Below, piece by piece: positions 7,415-14,516 of a stretch of DNA of 17,749 bases. The position numbers were made by a program, and so were the translations under genes. Location of the stretch: the NCBI GenBank assembly GCA_005788585.1, contig SYBY01000092.1, forward strand, positions 1 through 17,749, written 5' to 3'. Under the pieces are notes generated by a model. The model was not told the origin of the DNA and ran no database searches. It saw nothing but the letters and a program-made list of their open reading frames with translations. The stretch comes from Actinomycetota bacterium (lineage in GTDB: Bacteria > Actinomycetota > Thermoleophilia > Solirubrobacterales > Solirubrobacteraceae). Every line of letters starts with the position of its first letter. Positions within the stretch are counted from its first letter, which is position 1.

Positions 7415-7860
7415 AGTTCCAGGGTCAGGGTCGTCGTGCGCCGGTCGGACGGGCCGGTGTCTCGGAAGCCGAGCTTCTCGTAGAACCTCCCGGCGGCCTT
7501 GTCGGCGGTCGCCACCTCCAGCTTGAGCGTCGCGGCGCCCGCTGCGCGGGCGTGCTCGATGCAGTGCCCGACGAGGACGGCGGCCACGCCCCCGCCGCGC
7601 AGCTCGCGAACCACGCTGACGTTGCTGATGAACGCCTCGTGCGAGCCGGGCGCGATGTAGGCGGCTACGAGTCCGGCGAGCTCGGGCCCGTCCCAGGCCT
7701 CGAACCGCGCCGCGCGGGCCGCGAGCTTCGCCGCGTACGCCGCGAGGTCGAGGCGGGCGCTGAGCGGCGGCGTGAAGTCCGCGTCGCAGTGCGCGAGGTG
7801 GGCGAGCACGTCCTGCTCGGTGGCGGTGTCGCGGCGGTACTCCACGGCGGGGGAGGCCAT
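7411..7860 (-). CDS. GNAT-family N-acetyltransferase
   Basis: 149 residues. ISNVSVVRELRGGGVAAVLV (78-97) carries the acetyl-CoA pyrophosphate loop (R-G-G-G-V-A) after the central beta strand. LKLEVATADKAAGRFYEKLGF (112-132) is the typical GNAT motif B with the terminal FYxKLGF. The expected reaction is acetyl transfer from acetyl-CoA to a primary amine. An upstream GTG at 7866 overlaps the preceding stop as GTGA, exactly as in the next gene, and would add two residues; either start is possible. The reading frame stays open far upstream, but that part is antisense-like sequence inside the propeller gene. It sits between the propeller genes and a methyltransferase in the viosamine-type operon, so an amino sugar or aminoacyl-sugar is a reasonable but unproven substrate. 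Confidence 0.82.
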   Translation of the reverse strand: MASPAVEYRRDTATEQDVLAHLAHCDADFTPPLSARLDLAAYAAKLAARAARFEAWDGPELAGLVAAYIAPGSHEAFISNVSVVRELRGGGVAAVLVGHCIEHARAAGAATLKLEVATADKAAGRFYEKLGFRDTGPSDRRTTTLTLEL

Positions 7861-7862
7861 GC

Positions 7863-8825
7863 TCACCGCTCGAGGATCGCCGCGCCGAACCCGTGCCGCC
7901 CGAAGGCGTTGCCGTTGTAGAGCAGGTAGACCTCGTCGTCGCACGAGAACACGTTGGGGTAGCAGAGCATCTCGGCGTCCCAGTCGCCCGGCGTCGGGTT
8001 CACGGTCAGGGTGTCGTCGTCGCGCACCCACGTCTCGAGGTCGTCGGACCAGGCGTGACCGATGCGGTAGCCGCGGTCCGGGTTCGTGCGGAAGTCCGAC
8101 GAGTGCCGGTAGCAGAAGACCATGTGGTGGCGCCCGTCGATCTCGACCACGGAGGGCAGCGCCTGGCACTCCTCCTCGCCGAGGACGTCCGCGACGATGC
8201 GGCGGCCCTCCTCTTTGGTCCAGTGGACCCCGTCGTCGGAGACGGCGTGCCCGATCTTGTAGGTGCGATCGGGCTCGCGGTCTGCCGCGTAGCGCTGCCA
8301 CGCCGTGCCGAAGATGTACCACATGTGAAATCGGCCGCCGATCTTGCGGACGTGGCCGTCGCCGACGAGGAACGGCTCCAGCGGCGAGGCCGACAGGACG
8401 GGTCCGTCGCCGATCCGTTCGAAGGTCTGCCCGCCGTCGCGGCTGACGGCCAGCCCGATGCCGGTCTCGACGGAGACCGACACGCGCCGGCTCCAGCCGC
8501 AGGTGTAGCCGTACAGCAGGTCGCCGTCGGGGACGACGTGCATCGGGAAGATGCCGTGCTCGTCGAAGGTGCCGAGGGCGCCGAGCTCGATGACCGGTCG
8601 CTCGGCCACGCCGAGGACCTCGCGCAGATCCCGGGACAGGTCGACGTACGCGACCTGGCTGAGGTACTTGCCCTCGGCCACCGGGTCCAGCGCGCGGGTG
8701 GAGAAGAACACGCGCACCCGGTCCTCGAGGACCAGGGGCTGCGGCGACTGCGCCCAGCCGACGCACCCCGCGGGGAGCGGGTGCTCATCGGGATCGAAGA
8801 TGCGCCCGAGCTTGCGCCACCTCAT
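7863..8825 (-). CDS. Beta-propeller glycosidase-like protein (GH43/GH32-like fold), copy 2
   Basis: 320 residues. It starts RWRKLGRIFDPDEH and contains repeated blade-like segments, such as TGIGLAVSRDGGQTFERIGDGPVL, YKIGHAVSDDGVHWTKEEG and YRIGHAWSDDLETWVRDDD. It ends near WDAEMLCYPNVF and LLYNGNAFGRHGFG. The recurrent aromatic-Asp pattern is that of five-bladed propellers in glycoside hydrolase clans such as GH43/GH32, but catalytic residues cannot be assigned. Similar proteins are found in bacterial surface-polysaccharide clusters and remain uncharacterised. There is no signal peptide, so it is cytoplasmic, which argues against a secreted hydrolase. The ATG at 8825 overlaps the stop of its paralogue as ATGA, and the two start sequences align (MRWRKLG / MFRWRKLG). 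A sugar-binding or sugar-transfer role is inference. Confidence 0.75.
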   Translation of the reverse strand: MRWRKLGRIFDPDEHPLPAGCVGWAQSPQPLVLEDRVRVFFSTRALDPVAEGKYLSQVAYVDLSRDLREVLGVAERPVIELGALGTFDEHGIFPMHVVPDGDLLYGYTCGWSRRVSVSVETGIGLAVSRDGGQTFERIGDGPVLSASPLEPFLVGDGHVRKIGGRFHMWYIFGTAWQRYAADREPDRTYKIGHAVSDDGVHWTKEEGRRIVADVLGEEECQALPSVVEIDGRHHMVFCYRHSSDFRTNPDRGYRIGHAWSDDLETWVRDDDTLTVNPTPGDWDAEMLCYPNVFSCDDEVYLLYNGNAFGRHGFGAAILER

Positions 8826-9790
8826 GTGAACTCGCCCTCCAGCTCGGCCAGGCCGAAGCCGAAGCGCCCGACGCCATTGCCGAGGTACGCCATGTACGTG
8901 CGCCCGTCGACCTCGAAGACGTGCGGGTACGCGACCATCTCGGCGTCCCACTCGGCCGCGTCATCGGAAACGTCGATCCCGGCGCGCGCGTCGTCGCGCT
9001 CCCACGTGACCATGTCGGTGCTGCGGGCGTAGCCGATGCGATAGCCGAACTCGCGGCCGCGGAAGTTGCTGCTGTAGCGGTAGCAGAAGAACATGTGAAA
9101 GACGCCGTCGCGCTGCAGCACGTCGGGGCTGGCCTGCGCCTCGTCGGGCTCGACGCGGCTCTCGATCAGGTCGGCGCCGTGCTTCGTCCACCTGACGCCG
9201 TCCGGCGAGGTCGCCATGCGGATCTTGTAGACCGGCTCGGCGCGCCCGTCCACCAGCTTCCACAGGCGGCCCGCGATGTAGAACAGCTGCCAGCCGCCGC
9301 CGAACCGGCGCACCTTCGGGCCGCTCATCACGAAGGGCTCGTCCGGGGTGTACGGGATGACCGGCCCGCGGCCGTGCCGCGCGAACGCGACGCCGTCCGT
9401 GCTCGTGGCCATCCCGATCGCGGTGTTGAAGGGCACGGACTCGCACCGGGTCCACCCGGCGTAGTACGCGCGGTAGCCGGCGCCGTCGCGGACGACCGAC
9501 ACGGGGTACGTGCCGAACTCGTCGAACTCGCCGGTGCCGCCGAGCGGGAGGATGGGCTCGTCGCTGACGCGCAGGACGCGGGTCAGGTCGCCGCGGTCGA
9601 GGTCGACGAACGCGCTGCGGCTCGTGTACATGCCATCGGGGCCCACGGGTGGGCGGCAGCTGAAGTAGACCCGGACGCGGTCGTCGAACAGCAGCGTCGC
9701 CGGCGCCTGGGCGAACTCGGCGAGCCACGGCGGCCGCCGGTCGAGCGCCTGGGGGCTGAAGACGAGGCCGAGCTTGCGCCAGCGGAACAC
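8822..9790 (-). CDS. Beta-propeller glycosidase-like protein (GH43/GH32-like fold), copy 1
   Basis: 322 residues, paralogous to the next gene. Shared landmarks in the same order are FRWRKLGLVFSP, DRVRVYFSCR, TGEFDEFGTYPVSVV, NTAIGMATSTDGVAFARHG, VYKIRMATSPDGVRWTKHG, FCYRYSSNFR, YRIGYARSTDMVTWERDD and EWDAEMVAYPHVFEVDG. It ends in LGNGVGRFGFG. The SxDG-x2-W/F repeats mark propeller blades. No signal sequence is seen. The GTG start at 9790 lies one base after the stop of the WbqC-family gene, so it is almost certainly translated by coupling. The function is unknown; the fold points to carbohydrate recognition. Identity to copy 2 is clearly lower than between the two GT2 paralogues, so this duplication is older or under different constraint. 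Confidence 0.75.
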   Translation of the reverse strand: MFRWRKLGLVFSPQALDRRPPWLAEFAQAPATLLFDDRVRVYFSCRPPVGPDGMYTSRSAFVDLDRGDLTRVLRVSDEPILPLGGTGEFDEFGTYPVSVVRDGAGYRAYYAGWTRCESVPFNTAIGMATSTDGVAFARHGRGPVIPYTPDEPFVMSGPKVRRFGGGWQLFYIAGRLWKLVDGRAEPVYKIRMATSPDGVRWTKHGADLIESRVEPDEAQASPDVLQRDGVFHMFFCYRYSSNFRGREFGYRIGYARSTDMVTWERDDARAGIDVSDDAAEWDAEMVAYPHVFEVDGRTYMAYLGNGVGRFGFGLAELEGEFT

Positions 9791-9791
9791 G

Positions 9792-10490
9792 TCAGACCAG
9801 CTCGTACCCGGACTGCAGCCAGCCGCGGACCGTGTCCAGCGGGTTGAACATCAGGACGTCGATGATCGACAGCCACGGCACGAAGGGCTGACCGAGCTGC
9901 TCGTACTCGACGGGCAGCGGCTGCAGGAAGCGCAGCTCGACCCCGCGCGCCGCGAAGTCGCTGCGCGAGTACAGCTCGACGCCGCCGATCGCGTTCACGT
10001 AGGTCGTGGCGCCCAGCGCGCTGCACAGCGCGAGGACCTTGTCCTGGCCGCTGAGCCCGTGGTCGACGGCCACGGTGGAGGAGACGCGGATGGTGGTGGT
10101 CACGCCGAGGTGCGCAGCGGTGCGCACCAGGCCGTGGTGGAGGAAGGCGAACAGGTTGCGCTCGTCCTGGGCGAAGACGTCCTCGAGCAGCGGGCGGACC
10201 TCGGCGTAGTGCGGGGCCTTCGCGTACGCCCCCGCGAACCTGCCCAGCAGCGACGCAGGCTCGTACGCGTCGGCGATCCTGCGGTCGCGGACGTCGAGGT
10301 AGTCGGAATCCTTGGCGAGCGGGACGGAGAACATGACGTCCTTGCCGTTCTGCAGGAACCGGTTGCGGTTGATCCAGCCCTTCTTCGTGTACTGGATGTT
10401 GTCGTAGACGACGAACTCGTCGACGGCCGCGAGCAGCTGGAAGTACCCGATGTACGGGAACAGGTACGGCTGCATGATCGCCAGCCTCAT
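9792..10490 (-). CDS. WbqC-like family protein (possible aminoacyl/glycyl transfer to an amino sugar)
   Basis: 232 residues. The N-terminus MRLAIMQPYLFPYIGYFQL, followed by DEFVVYDNIQYTKKGWINRN, is diagnostic of the WbqC family. SIIDVLMFNP near the C-terminus is also family-typical. The family is found in O-antigen clusters. Its biochemical role is not settled, although a member from an O-antigen cluster containing glycyl-viosamine was proposed to be a glycine transferase. The ATG at 10490 overlaps the stop of the VioA-like gene as ATGA, so the two are translationally coupled. That pairing supports a role in modifying the 4-amino group made by the aminotransferase. The open frame extends further upstream, but those codons overlap the aminotransferase and lack family character. 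Confidence 0.87.
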   Translation of the reverse strand: MRLAIMQPYLFPYIGYFQLLAAVDEFVVYDNIQYTKKGWINRNRFLQNGKDVMFSVPLAKDSDYLDVRDRRIADAYEPASLLGRFAGAYAKAPHYAEVRPLLEDVFAQDERNLFAFLHHGLVRTAAHLGVTTTIRVSSTVAVDHGLSGQDKVLALCSALGATTYVNAIGGVELYSRSDFAARGVELRFLQPLPVEYEQLGQPFVPWLSIIDVLMFNPLDTVRGWLQSGYELV

Positions 10491-11629
10491 GCCGCGCGCA
10501 GCTGCACCCGGGCCGGCTCGGCGACGAGGTCGGCGATGCGCTCGACGGTCTCGAGCGGCAGGTCCGGGTAGATCGGCAGGCACAGCACCCGTTCGGTCAC
10601 ATCGGCGGCGACGGGAAGGTTGGCGCGGGCGGCGGAAGGCAGGGTGCGATACATCGGGAAGTCCGAGATCAGCGGATAGAAGTACCGTCGCGACCGGATG
10701 TCGTGGCTGTGCAGCAGATCGTTGAGCGTGTCCCGGCTGAGCGGATAGCGCCCGTCGAGCATGATGGGGAAGTAGGCGTAGTTCGAGACGCGCTCGTCGG
10801 GAGTCGGCTCCAGCATCCGGATGCCGGCGACGCCGCTCAGGCGCTGGCGATACAGCGTGTCGATGGCCTTCCGGCGGTCCAGCACGTGGTCGAGGTGCTT
10901 GAGCTGCACGAGCCCGAGGGCGGCGCTGAACTCGTGCATCTTGCCGTTGATGCCGGTGGCGACGACCTGGGTCTCGCCGGCGTGCCCGAAGTTCTTCAGC
11001 CAGTCGATCCGGCGCTTGGCCTGCGGGTCGCCGCTCACGAGTGCCCCACCTTCGAACGTGTTGAACACCTTCGTGGCGTGGAAGCTCAGGACCGAGAGGT
11101 CGCCGTGGTTGAGCACGCTGCCGTCGTCGACCTCGACGCCGAAGGCGTGCGCGGCGTCGTAGATGACCTTGAGGTTGTATGTGTCGGCGACCTCCTGGAT
11201 CCCGCGGACGTCACATGGGTGCCCGTAGCAGTGCACGGCGAGGATCGCCGTCGTCTGCGGCGTGATGGCCGCCGCGATCTTGTCGGGATCGAGGTTCAGC
11301 GTGTCCGGGTCGACGTCGACGAAGACCGGCCGGATGCCGTTCCAGAGCAGGCTGTGCGACGTCGCGACGAACGAATACGGCGTGGTGATGACCTCACCGG
11401 TGATGCGCAGCTCCTTCAGCGCGCAGACCAGCGCGATCGTCGCGTTGCTGAACAGCGAGATCTCCGGCACGCCGAGCCGGTCGCGCAGCTCGGCCTCGAA
11501 CCGCTCGTGGAACTGGCCGCCGTTCGTGAGGAACTTGCTGTCCCAGATCTGCTCGAGGTACGGGAGGACCTCCTCGAGCGGGGGGAGGTACGGAGAGGTG
11601 ACGTGGACGGTCTCGGGCTGCTCGGACAT
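10487..11629 (-). CDS. vioA: VioA-like dTDP-4-amino-4,6-dideoxyglucose (viosamine) aminotransferase
   Basis: 380 residues, DegT/DnrJ/EryC1/StrS family. The opening VTSPYLPPLEEVLPYLEQIW, then LTNGGQF, ITGEVITTPYSFVATSHSLLWNG and AVHCYGHPCDV, is characteristic of VioA-type enzymes rather than the generic family. VioA converts dTDP-4-keto-6-deoxy-D-glucose to dTDP-4-amino-4,6-dideoxy-D-glucose (dTDP-viosamine) with glutamate as donor. The PLP lysine is K187 in SFHATKVFNTFEGGAL, and the pyridine-contact aspartate is D158 in YDAAHAFG. The ATG overlaps the stop of the upstream fusion gene by one base (TGATG) and its own stop overlaps the WbqC-family start, so it sits inside a coupled operon. The substrate requires RmlA/RmlB, which are not in the window. 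Family is certain; the substrate is probable. Confidence 0.85.
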   Translation of the reverse strand: MSEQPETVHVTSPYLPPLEEVLPYLEQIWDSKFLTNGGQFHERFEAELRDRLGVPEISLFSNATIALVCALKELRITGEVITTPYSFVATSHSLLWNGIRPVFVDVDPDTLNLDPDKIAAAITPQTTAILAVHCYGHPCDVRGIQEVADTYNLKVIYDAAHAFGVEVDDGSVLNHGDLSVLSFHATKVFNTFEGGALVSGDPQAKRRIDWLKNFGHAGETQVVATGINGKMHEFSAALGLVQLKHLDHVLDRRKAIDTLYRQRLSGVAGIRMLEPTPDERVSNYAYFPIMLDGRYPLSRDTLNDLLHSHDIRSRRYFYPLISDFPMYRTLPSAARANLPVAADVTERVLCLPIYPDLPLETVERIADLVAEPARVQLRAA

Positions 11630-13320
11630 CAGCCGGCCGCGAGCTCGAAGAGGAAGAACGGCTCGGCCGGGTTCACGCCGTAGGCCTCGGGGTCGAACTC
11701 GCCCAGCAGGGTCGTGTGCGGGATCGGCTCGCCGGAGAACCCGGCGTCGTGGAAGGTCTCGACGAGGTCGAGGCCGACGATGCGGACGTGGTCGTTCTGC
11801 CCGTAATAGTGGACCGCGAACGCCTCCGGGACGGCCACGGTGAGCTCCATGGAGCGCTTGAGCAGCGGGGAGTACGGCGTCTGGGCGACGACCTGCCCTC
11901 CCGGGGCCAGGCAGCGCGCGAACTCCGCGGCCGCGCGGTCGGGGAAGTCGACGTGCTCGAGGACGTGGTTGCAGATGATGAGGTCGAAGCTGTCATCGGC
12001 GAACTGCATCTGCTCGACGTTGATGGCGACATGGTGCGCCTGCTGCGGAATGAGGTCGCCGCCGACGTAGTCCTGCGGGCCGAGCGCGAGGAGCTTGGGC
12101 TCGAGCGTCGCCTCGGGGGCGATGTGCAGGATGCGCTTGCCCGGCACGCGCTCGAGCACGCCGGCCGCGGTCAGGAAGAGCCAGAGGTGGCGGTCACGGT
12201 CGTTACACCCGCATCGCGGGCAGAGGTGCTTGTCGAGCCGCGACCCGATGACGCCGACGTCGTTCATGACCTGCAGGTCGACCTGGGCCGCGTTCGGGCT
12301 CGGAACCCACCCCTCGACGTCCTGGTCGCAGACGGGGCAGTGGTTCGGGTGCGGCTCGGGGCGCTTCGCGATCGCGACGCGCGACGCCACTGCGGCGCGC
12401 GCCGTCGCGAGGTCGGCGCGGAAGACGTCGGACGAGCAGAGGCCCGCTGTGCCGTTGGCGACGATCCCGTCCAGCCGGGACGCGAAGCGGGCGATCTCCG
12501 GGAGCGAACGGACCATGGGCGCGTACAGCTGGCGCAGCGACCGCCATGCCGTCGCCCGCTGCGCGTCGTCGAGGTTGCCGTCCTCGGCCTCCCGGCGGAT
12601 GATGAGCTCCCACTCGTACATACCGGCGGAGATCCGCGGTGACGTGTGGTGGGAGCTCTGGGCGCCATGTTGGCGAAACGCGCTGAGGTAGCCGCCGACG
12701 CCGATGATGGGGGCCTGCTCGGCGAGGTTGAGGTAGCTCGCGACGTCGGCGAGGAAGTCCAGCTTCAGGCCGTCGTAGGTGTAGACCGTCCTCACGTCGA
12801 CGAGCTCGCGGCGCATGAGCGTGTTGCTCGGCTCACCGATGAAGTTGCGGATCGGCGCCAACAGGCCGCCGACCAGGGTCGCGCGGTCGACCTCGACGAC
12901 CTCGCCGTCGTTGAGGATGCGGGGCGGCGTCTCGGCCACCGCACCGGTCTCGTCGATGACGACACGCTCGTGGAACGCGAGCGCGGAGGCCGGGTGGGCC
13001 TCGAGCGCGTCGACCAGGGCCTGCACGGCCGTCGGCATGAGGACGTCGTCGTCGAAGAGGACCTTGACGTAGCGGCCGGTGGACCGGTCCCACAGCCTGT
13101 GGAGGTTCAGCTCGGCGTCGCCGAAACCATGGTGGAAGTAGGTGACGCGTGGGTCATCGACGCCCGCGACGACAGGCTCGAGGCGCCCGTCGGGTGTGTC
13201 GTCACCGATGAGGATCTCGAGGTCGGTGCACGTCTGGCCCAACGCGCTGGTGATGGCCGCCAGCAGGAACGTCGGCTTGAACGCGGGGATGATGACGCTG
13301 ACGAGGGGATCGGCGCTCAT
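11629..13320 (-). CDS. GT2 glycosyltransferase fused to a zinc-site SAM methyltransferase
   Basis: 563 residues in two parts. Residues 6-240 are a GT2 domain: VSVIIPAFKPTFLLAAITSA, GDD at 39-41, and the metal-binding DDD at 90-92 (VLFDDD). A helical linker follows. From about 328 there is a methyltransferase of the type preceded by a four-cysteine cluster: CPVC (C328/C331) and CPRC (C367/C370) with CNDRDRHLWLFL after it. Next come KRILHIAPEATLEPKL as the SAM loop, SFDLIICNHVLEHVDFPDRA as motif IV, and LAPGGQVVAQTPYS. Such fusions let one protein add a sugar and methylate it or the chain end. The ATG at 13320 lies 8 bases after a sigma-28-like motif. It is the first gene of a seven-gene run with stop-start overlaps or a 1-base gap. 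Both domains look catalytically complete; acceptors are unknown. Confidence 0.86.
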   Translation of the reverse strand: MSADPLVSVIIPAFKPTFLLAAITSALGQTCTDLEILIGDDTPDGRLEPVVAGVDDPRVTYFHHGFGDAELNLHRLWDRSTGRYVKVLFDDDVLMPTAVQALVDALEAHPASALAFHERVVIDETGAVAETPPRILNDGEVVEVDRATLVGGLLAPIRNFIGEPSNTLMRRELVDVRTVYTYDGLKLDFLADVASYLNLAEQAPIIGVGGYLSAFRQHGAQSSHHTSPRISAGMYEWELIIRREAEDGNLDDAQRATAWRSLRQLYAPMVRSLPEIARFASRLDGIVANGTAGLCSSDVFRADLATARAAVASRVAIAKRPEPHPNHCPVCDQDVEGWVPSPNAAQVDLQVMNDVGVIGSRLDKHLCPRCGCNDRDRHLWLFLTAAGVLERVPGKRILHIAPEATLEPKLLALGPQDYVGGDLIPQQAHHVAINVEQMQFADDSFDLIICNHVLEHVDFPDRAAAEFARCLAPGGQVVAQTPYSPLLKRSMELTVAVPEAFAVHYYGQNDHVRIVGLDLVETFHDAGFSGEPIPHTTLLGEFDPEAYGVNPAEPFFLFELAAG

Positions 13321-13328
13321 ACCCGCAT

Positions 13329-13355
13329 CAATCGGCAGAGCGGCGGAGGGGTTGA
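13329..13355 (-). promoter_or_regulatory. Sigma-28 (FliA/WhiG)-like promoter of the seven-gene run
   Basis: On the minus strand TCAA (13352-13355), 15 bases, GCCGATTG (13329-13336), then 8 bases to the ATG at 13320. It occupies the 45-base gap after the aminotransferase stop and would drive the fusion gene through the methyltransferase ending at 6662. No Shine-Dalgarno sequence is visible. Confidence 0.68.
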
Positions 13356-13365
13356 GGGTCCCGTG

Positions 13366-14508
13366 TCAGGCGACCAGGTGGAGCTTCTTGCCGTCCTCGC
13401 CGAAGCTCTTCACCGCCGCGATGACGTCATCGACCTGCGCGGTGGTCATGTGCGGCCCGATCGGCAGGCTCAGGCACTCGCGCGCCCACGCCTCGGTGAC
13501 CGGAAGGTCGCCCCCGGTGCGGATGCCGGCGTCCAGGTAGGCCCCGGACAGGTGCGGCGGCTCGGGGTAGTGGAGGCGCGTCTCGATCCCGCGCGACCGC
13601 AGGTGCGCGGCCAGCTCGTCGCGGCGCGGGTGACGGACGACGAAGAGGTGCCACACGGGCTCGGACCCCGGCGCCACGCGCGGAAGCTGCAGGTCGGGCG
13701 TGCCCATCAGGCCGTTCCAGTAGCGCACCGCCAGTGCGTGGCGGCGGCGGTTCCACTCGGGCAGATGGGCCAGCTTGACGCGGAGCATCGCGGCCTGAAT
13801 GGGGTCCATCCGGCTGTTGACGCCCTGCTCGTCGTGGCGGTACTGCTCGGCGGCGCCGTAGTTGCGCAGGCGACGGACTTCGTCGGCGAGGGCGGCGTCG
13901 TCGGTGGTGACTGCGCCGGCGTCGCCGTACGCGCCGAGGTTCTTGCCGGGCTGGAACGAGAACGCGGCGATGTCGCCCATCGACCCGGCGGTGCGTTCGC
14001 CGGCCTTCGCGAGATGCGCCTGGCCGGCGTCCTCGACGATCGGCAGGTTGAAGCGGCGCAGCGGCTCGAGGTCCATCGCCTGGCCGTACAGGTGGACGGC
14101 GACGATCGCCCGGGTGCGGGGGCCGATGCGCTCGGCCGCGCTGACGGGGTCGAGGTTGCCGGTCTGCGGATCGGGCTCGGCGGGGACCGGCTTCGCGCCC
14201 GTGGCGGTCACCGCCAGCCAGGTCGCGATGAAGGTGTGGCCGGGGACGAGGACCTCGTCGCCGGGACCGATCCCGAGAGCGCGCAGCGCGAGCGTCAGCG
14301 CGTCGAGGCCGCTGTTGACCCCGACGGCGAAGCGCGTGCCGCAGGCCTCGGCCCACTCGTGCTCGAACGCCTCGACCTCGGCGCCGAGGATGTACCGGCC
14401 GGAGCCGAGGACCCGGAGGGCAGTGGCGTCCAGCTCCTCGCGCAGCTCGCGGTATCCCGCCTCGAGATCGAGGAAGGGCACGCGCACGGGTTGAGGTTCA
14501 GGGCTCAC
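13366..14508 (-). CDS. DegT/DnrJ/EryC1/StrS aminotransferase, QdtB/FdtB-like (3-amino-3,6-dideoxyhexose type)
   Basis: About 380 residues. VPFLDLEAGYRELREELD at the N-terminus, VNSGLDALTLALRALGIGPGDEV, LVPGHTFIATWLAV, VHLYGQAMDLEPL and RNYGAAEQYRHDEQGVNSRMDPIQAAMLRVKL match dTDP-3-amino-3,6-dideoxyhexose transaminases (QdtB/FdtB group). PLP lysine K189 (FSFQPGKNLGAYGDAG) and D160 (VEDAGQAH) are intact. It would aminate a 3-keto-6-deoxy nucleotide sugar, but no QdtA/FdtA ketoisomerase is in the window, so the substrate is uncertain. The frame stays open far upstream. The GTG at 14508 is chosen because it precedes the conserved PFLDL start and lies 8 bases after a promoter-like motif. It is the first gene of the minus-strand cluster and divergent from the diguanylate cyclase. 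Confidence 0.86.
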   Translation of the reverse strand: MSPEPQPVRVPFLDLEAGYRELREELDATALRVLGSGRYILGAEVEAFEHEWAEACGTRFAVGVNSGLDALTLALRALGIGPGDEVLVPGHTFIATWLAVTATGAKPVPAEPDPQTGNLDPVSAAERIGPRTRAIVAVHLYGQAMDLEPLRRFNLPIVEDAGQAHLAKAGERTAGSMGDIAAFSFQPGKNLGAYGDAGAVTTDDAALADEVRRLRNYGAAEQYRHDEQGVNSRMDPIQAAMLRVKLAHLPEWNRRRHALAVRYWNGLMGTPDLQLPRVAPGSEPVWHLFVVRHPRRDELAAHLRSRGIETRLHYPEPPHLSGAYLDAGIRTGGDLPVTEAWARECLSLPIGPHMTTAQVDDVIAAVKSFGEDGKKLHLVA

Positions 14509-14516
14509 AGGCGGAG

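Noticed and set aside
4934..7483. An 849-codon open frame on the plus strand
   Set aside because: Antisense to paralogue B and the methyltransferase. The composition is typical of the mirror frame of high-GC genes and no domain is recognisable.
7867..8766. Fusion of the GNAT gene to a long upstream domain in the same frame
   Set aside because: The upstream residues are R/G/A-rich and out of frame with the real propeller gene. The GNAT fold is complete from 7860 or 7866.
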